A DNA stretch of 64,000 nt from Xenopus tropicalis (taxonomy: Eukaryota > Chordata > Amphibia > Anura > Pipidae), in the NCBI RefSeq assembly GCF_000004195.4, contig NC_030677.2, positions 58,534,222 to 58,598,221 of the forward strand, read 5' to 3'. Below are positions 11,801-22,802 of this stretch, in pieces. Made by a program: the position numbers and the translations under genes. The notes beneath the pieces were generated by a model, which did not search any database, had not been told where the DNA came from, and saw nothing but the letters and a program-made list of their open reading frames with translations. Each line of letters begins with the position of its first letter. The first letter of the stretch is position 1.

Positions 11801-14800
11801 TATGACAGTACAAATGCCACCCTTCAACCTGGTTTCTACCAAAGGAGATATATTAAGGGTGAAGACACACAGAGCTACTAGTAGCAGCTACTTGTCACGG
11901 CTACTAAATGCTGATCATTTACTGATAATTGTCTCTACATGTGTTTTAGCAGAGGCAACTCTCTGTATTGTCTATGGCAGGGTATTTTCTGGCATTTAGT
12001 AGCAGTGACAAGTAGCTGCTACTAAGTAGCTCTGTGTGTCTTCAAACTTATACATGCTGCAAAACTAAAGCACGTGCTAACATACTACAGCTAATCGTGC
12101 TTACTGTAAAATAGGTTGATCTTTGTGCAAACAAAAGGAGAATGTGTGAGAAAAATCAGAGAATGTTCAACAGTCACTTTTTAGGAGTTTAGTAGATGAG
12201 ACTGTCTCAGTCAAACAATTCAAGATCTCTGCGTAATAATGGCCTATAAGGAAGGATGGCACAAAAGAATAGTTATCATATTGTGGGGCTGCTTTTTATT
12301 ACCAGGGACTCAAAATATTGTTAAAACAGGGTGAAGAATTGCAAAATACTGCAAGAAAACCTGCTTGGAAATGAATCTTTTAACAGGACATAAGTGCTCA
12401 TTTATAAACACTGGGCAAATTTCCACCTGAACAGTAACCCATACTGAGAGTTGCCTATGAAAACTGCCAATCACTGGTTGGCTGCGATGGGTTACTGCCC
12501 ATGGGCCAATTTGGCCAGTGTTTATAAATGACCCCCAATGATTTCAAACACAAGGCAAAGTAACACTGGAGTAGTCCAATCAGACTCATGCTGAGTTACC
12601 CACACATGAAGAGCTGTATAATAAAAGTCTTTTGTAGACTAAACATGAAACCCAATTTTTTTAATTAAAACATCCATACCAGTTATGCCTCATGTAGAAC
12701 TGGAGCAGTCAATTACTTTCACTTTTCATTCAGCACTTCCCAAATGTCACTGCACTCCTCACATTCCCCCTACCCCCCTCCACAGTCTATAATTGTGTAG
12801 CCTGTGCATGGGCATATAAGGTCCCCATTTCTATGCATACACAAGATTTATGTGTATAAAAAACTTGCCTTAATAGCAGTTTTCACAAAATGGTGCCTGC
12901 CTGCTGGCTGTGAATTGCAAGACTGAGGATAACAAAATAAAACTAACATGATAGAAACGGTTTTGGATTTAATTTTTAAGGTGCCCATACACGAGCCGAT
13001 TCTAGCTGCCGATATTGGTCTTTTAGACCGATTCAACAACTTAACTGCCACCTTTAGAGTGATAGGTCTCCTTTAACAAAGCCATGGGCTCCCAGATATC
13101 CAGTTGTTAATCATAAACTGTTGTTAACTCACTAACAAGCAGTATACTGGTCCCTTAGTATAGGATTTGCTATAAAATAAATATAATTATTTTGAAGGGC
13201 ACTATACAGGTCCTTTTCAAAAAATTAGCATATTGTGATAAAGTTCATTATTTTCTGTAATGTACTGATAAACATTAGACTTTCATATATTTTAGATTCA
13301 TTACACACAACTGAAGTAGTTCAAGCCTTTTCTTCTTTTAATATTGATGATTGTGGCATACAGCTCATGAAAACCCAAAATTCCTATCTCAAAAAATTAG
13401 CATATTTCATCCGCCCAATAAAAGAAAAGTGTTTTTAATACAAAAAAAGTCAACCTTCAAATAATTATGTTCAGTTATGCACTCAATACTTGGTCGGGAA
13501 TCCTTTTGCAGAAATGACTGCTTCAATGTGGCGTGGCATGGAGGCAATCAGCCTGTGGCACTGCTCAGGTGTTATGGAGGCCCAGGATGCTTCAATAGCG
13601 GCCTTAAGCTCATCCAGAGTGTTGGGTCTTGTGTCTCTCAACTTTCTCTTCACAATATCCCACAGATTCTCTATGGGGTTCAGGTCAGGAGAGTTGGCAG
13701 GCCAATTGAGCACAGTAATACCATGGTCAGTAAACCATTTACCAGTGGTTTTGGCACTGTGAGCAGGTGCCAGGTCGTGCTGAAAAATGAAATCTTCATC
13801 TCCATAAAGCTTTTCAGCAGATGGAAGCATGAAGTGCTCCAAAATCTCCTGATAGCTAGCTGCATTGACCCTGCCCTTGATAAAACACAGTGGACCAACA
13901 CCAGCAGCTGACATGGCACCCCAGACCATCACTGACTGTGGGTACTTGACACTGGACTTCAGGCATTTTGGCATTTCCCTCTCCCCAGTCTTCCTCCAGA
14001 CTCTGGCACCTTGATTTCCGAATGACATACTTTGGACCACTGAGCAACAGTCCAGTGCTGCTTCTCTGTAGCCCAGGTCAGGCGCTTCTGCCGCTGTTTC
14101 TGGTTCAAAAGTGGCTTGACCTGGGGAATGCAGCACCTGTAGCCCATTTCCTGCACGCGCCTGTACATGGTGGCTCTGGATGTTTCTACTCCAGACTCAG
14201 TCCACTGCTTCCGCAGGTCCCCCAAGGTCAGGAATCGGTCCTTCTCCACAATCTTCCTCAGGGCCCAGTCACCTCTTCTCGTTGTGCAGCGTTTTCTGCC
14301 ACACTTTTTCCTTCCCACAGACTTCCCACTGAGGTGCCTTGATACAGCACTCTGGGAACAGCCTATTTGTTCAGAAATTTCTTTTTGTGTCTTACCCTCT
14401 TGCTTGAGGGTGTCAATGATGGCCTTCTGGACAGCAGTCAGGTCGGCAGTCTTACCCATGATTGCGGTTTTGAGTAATGAACCAGGCTGGGAGTTTTTAA
14501 AAGCCTCAGGAATCTTTTGCAGGTTTTTAGAGTTAATTTGTTGATTCAGATGATTAGGTTAATAGCTCGTTTAGAGAACCTTTTCATGATATGCTAATTT
14601 TTTGAGATAGGAATTTTGGGTTTTCATGAGCTGTATGCCACAATCATCAATATTAAAAGAAGAAAAGGCTTGAACTACTTCAGTTGTGTGTAATGAATCT
14701 AAAATATATGAAAGTCTAATGTTTATCAGTACATTACAGAAAATAATGAACTTTATCACAATATGCTAATTTTTTGAAAAGGACCTGTATGTAAAAACAA

Positions 14801-17800
14801 AAGCACTGCCAATGGTGTAAATAAATGTGACTGGGCCCCATGGCAAAATTCTTTTAGGGCCACCATGGCTGTAATTCATGTAGGATTTGTTATGCATCAA
14901 AATGAAAGAATTGGCCAAGGATCTGAATGGTTGTTGCAAGGCACTGAATACAGATCTATATATCAAAAATAACAAAGTAGTGTATGTGTATGCAGTGAAT
15001 TTGAGAAAGCTTTAGAGTAACAGCCGTTCACCTGACAGAGAGGCCTCCTTTTGTCAGAAATTTCTTTGTGCTTTTTATGATTCTCAGTTACAAAGTCCAT
15101 CATTTTCTGCACTGCGGCACGATCTGGATTAGGGAAGAAGAAACATTAGAATAAGTGATCAAGGCAACTGACAGCTGGAGAATGACACCTTGTTTCTGTG
15201 GACAGGATGTGCTTTGCCTTGTTTTGATAAAGTGCAAAATAAATGTTAGCTAGAGAGTGTACCAGGAAAATACAGTATGTACTAAGGAAATCAGCATGGT
15301 TGGTATAAATCGTATGCCATTGTATTACTAAGTATATACTTCAGATATCTGACACGTGGCTATACATTCTAATCTCAGAAGAAAGTGTGTCTCAAGCAAG
15401 CAGTTAGCTTGGGACGGCATTAAGCAGCCTAGAATTGTATTAATTTAATGCTGTTGCTGGGCAAATACACAGTTAGTAGTCTCAGGAATACAGCCAAACT
15501 GGTTGTGGAGTTTGAGGGAACACAGGACCTAAAGGGTCCCCATTTGCAGAAATAATTGAAGTAATAAACGTTATTATGAGGGTGCCACTTCACAGTCAAT
15601 CTGTCATGTAGGCTGAGGCATACAAATGGAAAGAAAAGAGAGATTAAAAATTGTTGGTTTTTGGGACACAGGAGGTTGGAAGCAATAAGGGAGGGGTAAA
15701 CCTGCATTAAACTGCACTGGGGCTCATTGGACTCCCTATGCAGGCCTACCCTACCTTACCCACATTTTTCTTTGTTTTTTTAGCCCCCAATGCTTGCCAC
15801 CATCCTTGGACCCAATAGTGCCACCATTCACAGCCTCTGCTTTGTCTATTTTTCCTACTCTTCTCCCACATAACTATTTTGTTCCCACCTTTTTCACACT
15901 CCCCATGGGTATATTCCTGACTTCAGTAGTAGTTCAGCAACATCTGTAAGTCACAGGTTGTATACCTCATCTGTATAAACTCTAGTGGCTCATTAATTAT
16001 AACTAGGTGTGCTATAGGTGGCACATTGTCCTTAAATCTATGGGGAGAAGTGACAGGCAGATATGGACATAGCAATTCTAAATGCAGGACATTTTTATAC
16101 ACCAATAAGCTAAGAGGATGAACCCTAAATTGCAGTTACCTTTATCACTTGCTAGTTTCATCCAGGCCTCTGCTGCGAAACATAAGCTTTGATCACTGAA
16201 TATCAGCACCTGATTAAAGAAAACAGAGTAAAATGCTCTTTTCCATTTGTATGTAAGTTGTATGGGGGTGTTGGTAATTTATTGTACTCCAGCTGGGTAT
16301 CTCAGTCTGGATATTAGCTGGATTGGGGTATCTCAGTCTGGATATTAGCTGGATTGGGGTATCTCAGTCTGGATATTAGCTGGATTGGGGTATCTCAGTC
16401 TGGATATTAGCTGGATTGGGGTATATCAGTCTGGATATTAGCTGGATTGCGGTATCTCAGTCTGGATATTAGCTGGATTGGGGTATATCAGTCTGGATAT
16501 TAGCTGGATTGCGGTATCTCAGTCTGGATATTAGCTGGATTGGGGTATCTCAGATGAAGGAGCTCTGTGCTACTTTATTGTTGCTTAGGATAAAATTGGC
16601 TACAAACTTCCAGCTATGTTTCTGTTTTTTTATCATTCCATGTGGCGCCTATCCATCTCATGTTATTAGGGAATATTGCCACTTCTATGTCCTCATCAGT
16701 CTAACTCACTTGCCTGCAAAATGATCATTAATACCAATGTTATTTATAATGAAGGAAGGTAATAGGGATAGAAATACTTTTTCAAGAAAAAATGGGCCTG
16801 TGTTGGCATGCTACACTCCTGGGTACCTTTGTGCTTCCCTTGAAGAGAACAAGGCCTGTGCTGCTTTATATTATTGTACAGGAGAGGGGTATGTGGCCTA
16901 ATTGGGTACATATAGAGCAGTGGTTTCCAAACTCTAACCACCCCCCCCCCCCGGGAAACTGTTGCACAGCAAAAAGTGGGTGCTTAGTGTGAATGCCTAT
17001 TTGCTTCCCTTGGTGCACCTCAAAGCCCAGCATCAAAAGCAGTAAGGGTAAGATCTGTAGTGAATTTGTTAGCAGCCCTATATGTTACTGAAACTATGGC
17101 TGAATGGCTGATACACCAATGCTAGAATGAATTCCTAGATCTCTTGCCTGATAGATAAGGGGGACCCTGACCGAAAACAGGATAAAAATAACTAGTAAAA
17201 GTTGGAACATTACATTCAATGGGATATCAATCCTAAAATGTGAAAAAAAGTATAAAAATACATGAAACTTCAAAATCAGAATTCCTACCCCAGGAAATCT
17301 ATATTTTAGCTTGAATTTCCAATTGACTTGTAGTTTGAAGATATTTTTGCAAGGTTTATTCCATCCTGCCCTCCTCAACTGCAATCTAAAAATACCCTTT
17401 CAATCAGCTGCACCTTGAAGGAATCTTGTTCCCCTTGGGTGCTGGTTTGTAAATGTTTTGACAACCTTACTAATCCCAATATCACAAATATGTCCAACAT
17501 ACGGCTTGTTACATTTAGTACATGTGATATCTATATGTATATATCTACTGTATATATATCTGAAACACCATATTATTAGTGTTAATAAGAATGGTTTAAT
17601 CTCATAAGATTTCTGATTAACCAATGCAATATATGTTACCAGTAGGTATATGAGAACACGGTACAACACTTGGCACTGTATCGGGTGCCTGTGACTTCTG
17701 ATGAGTAACTATATTGGGAGAAACTATAATCTACTGAAATTGCACCTTTATGAATATCCTTTCCCCCCATATGGTTATTTAGTGAGTTATAGATTTGAGA

Positions 17801-20800
17801 TGTTTATTGTCTATTGTTGTTGTTATAAATGTGCTTGAGCAAAAAAAAGTCAGTTAACCCATTCTAATAGATTGAGTATACACTCAATAGGCTCTTAGTT
17901 TCTGTAATTGTTTGTTTTCTCCATTTGTCTAATTCTTGTCATTATATGGCATATTTGCTCATGTATGTCACAGGGTACAAGGTCAACAGCCTTTGTTAGA
18001 ATTTCCCTGGCTGCGGAACATTCCATTCCCTTCACAGTTGGTGATATTATTTTTAGAATTACTGTGTTTACCTACTCGCCGTCAGACCTTACCTTATTTT
18101 TCTTGCCAGTTAGAATGTCTTTATGTTGCAGGTATAAACTGGAGTTACCTTTAAATGCAAAAAATTCAACATTCTCCAATTACAATTATTTTAGGGGAAA
18201 AGAAAACCTACTTCTTTAATGAAACAACAATTACATCTGTTTTCTATATGGAACTTTCCTTATTTGTGTATCTATTAAGTGGAGCTGTAATATTTAGGGG
18301 ATTGCAGCAGGCAGCCCCAGCTCTCATCGATAGGGGTTCATGGGGTAACATTGTACCAGGCCGTAGTGGCAAATAACACATTTTAATAACAACCCTTAAG
18401 CTCCTATGAGATCCTGGAGGAACCCTTGCTTTTAATAATATCACATAACACACAATAATCATCACATAATAATAAGGATATGTAATAAAAGCCACAACAT
18501 TTGCTACAGGTCTAATCACTAACAGCAACCAATAGGCAGGTAGCATTTACTGGTCACCTGTTTAAAACATATGTGATGTTGATGGTTGCTATGGGTTATT
18601 GTACTTAGCCAAACTATGCAACATCCAGAGAGATGTTTGTTTTCAATCAGGTGACCAGTAAACACTACCTGCTGATTGGTTGCAGTGAGTTACCAGACCT
18701 GGAGCAGCTTTTATCACATAATCACTTTAATGCCAATATATATTATCTGGATTTTGTCCAGATCTACTCTTCTTTTATTATCTAGGTTGCCTGCCTATTA
18801 AAAACTATGAAAAAAATATTACTCCTAAGTCATGCTGGAGGCATTTTGATTTATATACATAATTAGTTTTGTATTGCAAATTCACAATTCAGAAGAAAAC
18901 TGTTAAATCATTTTATTGTTCCTCTTAAGAAACTGTACAGTTACAGTGAGGTGCTAACAAGCGGCAAAGTAATGAAAACTGGAATTTTAATTGTTTATTA
19001 AATGTTATATGGAAAGAAGGCAGCAACAGATTGGCTACAGACATATTGGGTCACCTGATATCTGCATTAGGGCAGCATTGCTTACAAATATACTGGTTTC
19101 ATACAATATATATAGTGGATTAAATCCACTATATACTTAATGTCTCTGTGTTACTTCTTAGACAATAGTCATTGCTTCCCCAATTAACTGGGCAGCCCCC
19201 TCTTTGCTGTGATTTGTACCAAGGGATGTACCAGCCTGTGAGCTATAAAACTGATATCCTATATTTACAGTATCCCATTACAGTAAATCATAGGGTGCTT
19301 GTGGTTGTATGCATTACCCCATAACACTAAGGGGCGTATTTATTATGCTGTGTAAAACTAATTCGCTGAAAAAAGCCTAGCAATGTGTGGCAAATTGTCT
19401 CGCCATTTTTTACACAGCATAATAAATATGCCCCTAACTGTAAAAGCAAATTTTAATCCTTGTAAAATCAGCCTTTCTCCTGTCTCTCTGACCAGTTTTC
19501 TGAGTGGATGGGAGTGGCCTATTTTAACCTGACACACTGAGAACTTCCAATATGCTTACATCATCACGTACAGGCTTTGCCGTACTTCTTTCCTATTGGA
19601 CCAATTTATTGGTTGCTTGTGCACTCTAACCAGTTACATAGTTACGTTGGGTTAAAAAAAGACCAAAGTTCAACCCCTCCAAGTGAACCCCAGCGCACAT
19701 AACCTATGCTGACCTATCTAAACACTCACATACTGTGTATAAACTATATATACCAACATGGATAGTAATTATAGATTTCAGTATCACAATAGCCTTGGAT
19801 TCTATGCGTGTTCAAGAACTCATTCAGGCCCCTCTTATAGGCATTAACAGAATCTGCCATTACCACATCACTAGGAAGTGCATTCCCCAACCTCACTGCC
19901 CTCACCATGAAAAACCACCTACGCTGCTTCAAATGGAAGCTCCGTTCCTCTAATCTAAAGGGGGGGCCTCTGGTGCCCTGCACAAATAGAAAGGTCATTG
20001 CACTCACAGGGGCAGAAAGCAGTGTCAGACTGACAGGAGACACAGCCAATAGGAGTTAAGTCTGCTGCCAGTACTATGTGTGACATCCTATAAGGAAGTG
20101 AAAAAACAACTGTAGTTTCTATAGGGGTCACTGACTCCCCCCTCCCCCAGCACATTTGTAAATGTTGTACAACCGTGAACAACTCCTTTAAAGCTAAATG
20201 TTCTAGGCTTGTACTGTTACACTGCATCACTCTTGTACATGTATTGCTCCTGCTCAGCACTCACAGGATAAAGTAAAGGGGATCACTTGATTTTAAAGTA
20301 AACTATACAAAAGATTCAGCATCTCTTGTAGTTTTTTTGGGCAGGGCTCTCTTCACCTCTTGTATCGGTTATTGATTACTTTATATGTTACTCTGTATGT
20401 CCAATGTATGAAACCCACTTATTGTACAGCGCTGCGCAATATGTTGGTGCTTTATAAATAAATGTTAATAATAATAATAATCTCTGTTGTAGGGAACAGG
20501 CACTGAAGGTAAATTGCATGTACTTAACCTGATTTTGATTGTGTCTTTTTCTCACAGTCATAGTATCCTGGCTGGTTGTGGAGCTTGGTTATCATAAAGA
20601 TCCTAAATAAAAAAAAAAAATTTGTTCAGTGGAACTTCAAACATATTGCCATTTTAGCATGTCCATTACATGTATAGGATCAGTGGCATAATTTCAAAAT
20701 CTTCAGTGGGGGTGCAAACAGTCCCTCCTCACAGCACCACCCCGGCCCTCTAATTGCCTGCCAGCCTCTAGTTTGTGGTTTGCGCCGGACGGGAACATTT

Positions 20801-22352
20801 AAGGTGTAGGAGAGTCTGTACAGGGGTGTACTATACAGCACAGCGCACAGTCCAGCACCCCCCCCCCCCCATGGAAGAATGGCCCTGTCCTCCTGCAAAT
20901 CCATGCCGCTTTTATTACCTTTTATTATCTACAAGGAATCCAAGGCCCTTCTACATTATGTTTTTGCCTAGTGCAGTCCCATTAGGGCATAAGCGGCTTG
21001 CATATTTTTATGTCCCAGGTGCATGGACCTCACATTTATCAACATTCAACAAGTCTCATCTGCCACTTAGCCGCCCAGATTGCCAGCTTGTCAAGATCCT
21101 GCTGCAAGGATACCACATCCTGGACTGAATTAATTGGAATGACTCATTAGTCATTAACGAACAAGTTAAACAAAAGTGGACCCAATAAAAAATTCTATGG
21201 GACCCCACTAAGAACCCAACTACAAGAAGAGAATGTAGTAGCCAGGGTTGTTTTAGACTAGATACTGTATATCATGACCTGGATGAATGAGAATCTTCAT
21301 AGACAAATAAAACAGTACCTATAATTAATCCTACATGTGCCTGTACCTGAGCGTATCTCATTCATTCAGGTGCAAGCACAGGTAGGAGGCGTATAGTGGT
21401 ATTTTCGACAAGCGTTTTTCTGCTTGCCGAAAATATATACCCTACTCCGGGTGTAACATTAGCCTAAGGGCTACTAAGTTTGAAATTAAAATGTCTGCTG
21501 TTAGCACAGCCCATTCAGTCAATGTAAAAGTGTAGTCTGTTGTCTATTCTATTTCTACTCTTTTTCCTGACTCACTCAGGCCAATGTTTTGTCACCTGTG
21601 TGATTTCACTTTCAGGAAGGGAAGAAAATGCTGAAAAATACCCTTCAGTTTATAATATTAATCAAACTCACCCTTCCAGTGCAGGCATGGTATTGCTGGA
21701 AACTGCTCAACAATGACACCTGACCATTGTAGTTAAAATTAAAGGGTATTATTTTTCAGAATGTGTCATTGCCCTTAGTAAGCCCTAATGACCAGGGTCA
21801 GTATTTGTATATAGCCTGCATGTTTGATGTTTGTACCCTAGTACTGCACTGTTTAATATGTTGGTGCTTTTTAAATAAATAATATAAAAATGATGATGAT
21901 GATGATACAGTTGTAATGTTACTGGAATAAAATTATAAACCAATAGTAGTAGCCTTTTGTATAATATCATAATAATTATTTTGATCAATATTTGCATGTC
22001 ACTCTAGCGCTGAAACATTAGCCAACACTGTATCCAGAAAAAACACCTAATGGCTGGATCTTTGCCTTGAACAAAGTGAGTTGCCAATATCTTACTGTGG
22101 GGGGTGCGGATTGTTCTTCCTGGTTGGAGAGCAGGGCCTTATCTTTGAGCGAGTGGTTCCATCCAGTTGTTTCTGGCCAAATTCCCCTGCATATATTGTG
22201 GCGTTCTTTAGTTTCCTTTTAACTTCTTGGTCTCGATCTGATCGTGCTTGGTTTATAATCTCCTCATAGTCATTCTTCACAATCGGAGCACCATAATCTT
22301 GTCTGACAAATGACTGAAAATTTGCATTGTGGTAGATGGAATAATTTGCCAT
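8678..22352 (-). CDS. Candidate C4orf51 orthologue, five coding exons, about 204 residues
   Basis: I assembled this gene from splice signals. Exons A 22352-22096, B 16195-16140 (or from 16209), C 15123-15032, D 11111-11039 and E 8814-8678 all have GT/AG ends and join in one frame to 204 codons plus TGA when B starts at 16195. Exon A contains DYEEIINQARSDRDQEVKR and ATIYAGEFGQKQLD, which resembles the N-terminal region of mammalian C4orf51 as I recall it. That protein is also about 200 residues and lies next to MMAA. The other exons (FAAEAWMKLASDKDRAAVQK, VQLVKPEFSVSAHRWLKEAG, AEYIVHPEWRTHI at the end) are polar, helix-prone and unlike any domain I know. No signal peptide or membrane segment is seen. 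Function unknown. Exons C-E are well supported as one transcript by phase; the link to A is inferred. Confidence 0.6.
8955..9088. mobile_element. Small foldback MITE (GGTTGCTATGGGTTACTG family)
   Basis: Inverted arms TTTGCCCAGG...GTAACCCATAGCAACCAA and the complement. Related copies: 12393-12534, 18480-18722, 52240-52330 (partial), 57655-57835 (partial). Confidence 0.8.
9089..11038. other. Intron D-E of the C4orf51-like gene
   Basis: Mostly unique DNA. Around 9835-9990 there is a patch (CCAGTGGCATAATTAGTAG) related to 20683-20960. 10740-10860 has small inverted AAATATTTGCA motifs. No exon is seen. Confidence 0.5.
11039..11111 (-). CDS. C4orf51-like exon D
   Basis: 73 bases, phase 0 to phase 1. 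Encodes TLVQLVKPEFSVSAHRWLKE then AGAD. The acceptor is CCAAACAG and the donor GATG/GTAAAT. A Tc1-like transposon occupies the intron between C and D. Confidence 0.7.
11855..12046. mobile_element. Foldback MITE with AAGACACACAGAGCTACT ends
   Basis: The two ends are inverted copies (GTGAAGACACACAGAGCTAC and its complement). The inner CTAGTAGCAGCTACTTGTCA block is also inverted. It lies in the C-D intron of the C4orf51-like gene. Confidence 0.85.
12393..12534. mobile_element. Small foldback MITE (GGTTGCTATGGGTTACTG family)
   Basis: The ends TCATTTATAAACACTGG and CCAGTGTTTATAAATGA are exact complements. The inner AGTAACCCAT / ATGGGTTACT arms match the copy at 8955. Confidence 0.8.
12977..13052. 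mobile_element. Half copy of the 'CCCATACACGGGCCGAT' MITE
   Basis: Starts TTTAAGGTGCCCATACACGA and includes GCTGCCGATATTGG; the other end is missing. It lies about 150 bases from the Tc1 element at 13207. Confidence 0.75.
13207..14787 (-). mobile_element. Tc1-like DNA transposon with 199-bp terminal inverted repeats, defective transposase
   Basis: Flanked by TA on both sides. The terminal inverted repeats, 13207-13405 and 14589-14787, begin CAGGTCCTTTTCAAAAAA and appear identical: both arms translate to the same 57-residue string. The element is 1581 bp and lies in the C-D intron of the C4orf51-like gene, in the same orientation as the gene. Only two overlapping pieces of transposase survive. 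The similarity of the arms suggests a fairly recent insertion. Confidence 0.95.
13483..14459 (-). pseudogene. Tc1-family transposase, internal deletion and frameshift
   Basis: The N-terminal piece (14459 to about 14040) begins MGKTADLTAVQKAIIDTLKQ and carries the paired helix-turn-helix DNA-binding region (QKEISEQIGCSQSAVSRHL). The C-terminal piece (about 14037 to 13483) starts SFGNQGARVWRKTGE and has QHDLAPAHS and DLNPIENLWDIVKRKL, the second Asp and the Glu of the DDE catalytic triad. Between WSKV and SFGNQG roughly 25-30 bases are missing. That removes the FSDE-type segment with the first catalytic Asp and shifts the frame. The copy cannot make an active enzyme but could be moved by a relative. 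Confidence 0.92.
15032..15123 (-). CDS. C4orf51-like exon C
   Basis: 92 bases, phase 1 to phase 0. Encodes DRAAVQKMMDFVTENHKKHK and then EISDKRRPLCQ. The acceptor is CTAATCCAG and the donor CAG/GTGAAC. It is rich in charged residues and probably helical. Confidence 0.7.
16140..16209 (-). CDS. C4orf51-like exon B with two possible acceptors
   Basis: The acceptor with the better pyrimidine tract gives exon 16209-16140 (VLIFSDQSLCFAAEAW..., phase 0 in). A second AG 14 bases later gives 16195-16140, phase 2 in, which fits exon A directly. The donor is AAAG/GTAACT, phase 1. The 3' part of the frame continues cleanly into exon C (ASDK-DRAAVQK). Confidence 0.6.
16298..16553. repeat. 31-bp tandem repeat, about 8 copies
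   Basis: The unit is TCTCAGTCTGGATATTAGCT plus GGATTGGGGTA. Later copies alternate GGGGTATATC and GCGGTATCTC, giving a 62-bp higher-order unit. It lies about 90 bases upstream of exon B of the C4orf51-like gene, inside its intron. Confidence 0.95.
17400..17669 (-). pseudogene. Possible GIY-YIG/Penelope-type retroelement fragment
   Basis: A minus-strand frame encodes IDITCTKCNKPYVGH followed by HPRGTRF. It resembles the Cys-rich YVG segment before or in the GIY-YIG endonuclease of Penelope-like elements. The upstream part is hydrophobic and unconvincing. Fragmentary. Confidence 0.3.
18480..18722. mobile_element. Foldback MITE (GGTTGCTATGGGTTACTG family)
   Basis: Two GGTGACCAGTAAA-type blocks in opposite orientation, AATAAAAGC and GCTTTTATC ends. 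It lies in the A-B intron of the C4orf51-like gene. Confidence 0.75.
19331..19435. mobile_element. Tiny 105-bp foldback MITE
   Basis: The arms AGGGGCGTATTTATTATGCT and AGCATAATAAATATGCCCCT are near-perfect complements, extended by GTGTAAAA. TA flanks. Confidence 0.85.
19640..20045 (-). mobile_element. Non-LTR retroelement 3' fragment
   Basis: The minus strand encodes GNALPSDVVMADSVNAYKRG followed by LNEFLNT, the usual last helix of CR1/L2-like reverse transcriptases. It is followed by TTACATAGTTACGTTGGGTT-type sequence, shared with 60466-60560. Confidence 0.65.
20360..20483 (+). mobile_element. L2/CR1-type tail fragment
   Basis: Contains TACAGCGCTGCGCAATATG and GTGCTTTATAAATAAATG, then an AATA microsatellite. 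Only the extreme 3' end is present. Confidence 0.65.
20640..22080. other. Intron A-B of the C4orf51-like gene, right part
   Basis: 20683-20960 resembles a dispersed repeat (CAGTGGCATAATTTC) with a C-run at 20860. 20990-21260 looks like a decayed retroelement piece. Otherwise no exon is seen on either strand. Confidence 0.4.
21815..21908 (+). mobile_element. L2/CR1-type tail fragment with ATG microsatellite
   Basis: Decayed copy of the same tail (TTGGTGCTTTTTAAATAAAT) followed by a short GATGATGAT run. Confidence 0.5.
22096..22352 (-). CDS. C4orf51-like exon A (putative start)
   Basis: An open frame of 85 codons plus 2 bases. The ATG at 22352 (MANYSIYHNANF) lies one base after an acceptor-like CCTCTCAG. 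In-frame ATGs at 22391 and 22367 are alternatives if this is the first exon. The donor is GTAAGA at 22095, leaving phase 2. The KQLD segment and the preceding ATIYAGEF are the basis for the C4orf51 comparison. Confidence 0.55.
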
Positions 22353-22802
22353 TCTGAGAGGCAACATGAGTTCAGCACTACTCCCTGCCAAGCCCTTTAT
22401 TCCAAGCTGCCATGCTCACCCCTACTGCTCCTTTAGTAAGAAGAATAACTTCTCTGATGTCCTGTTGTTGTCAGACGTTGCTAAGAAACAAGGTAACACA
22501 ATGGTATTTGACTCTGGCCTACTCACCCACACAGTGAGCCAGAACACTTCCTGCATAGAAATAAGGCATCAGTTGCAAAGGGAGCTCAAATAAGCATAAA
22601 CACACTGATCTGATACTTACATTCAAATTCAGATTGAAGAGCAAACCTGAGAGTAAATGGGCAGTTGTGTGAAATATTTTAATTACTTTTCTATCATTAC
22701 AAAGTGCATCCTACAGTGCAATTACAGGGTACAATGTGAAATGTTAATCAAAACCATCATCAACCTGAGGAAATTTTTTTTTAAAGAACAACACAGCAGT
22801 AG

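Noticed and set aside
13235..13438. 67-codon frame repeated at 14571-14759
   Set aside because: It is the terminal inverted repeat of the Tc1 element read from each end, not a gene pair.
13477..14544. Plus-strand frames across the Tc1 element
   Set aside because: Shadow frames of the minus-strand transposase.
16792..16992. Short plus-strand frame by the C-run at 16939
   Set aside because: Low-complexity flank, no coding evidence.
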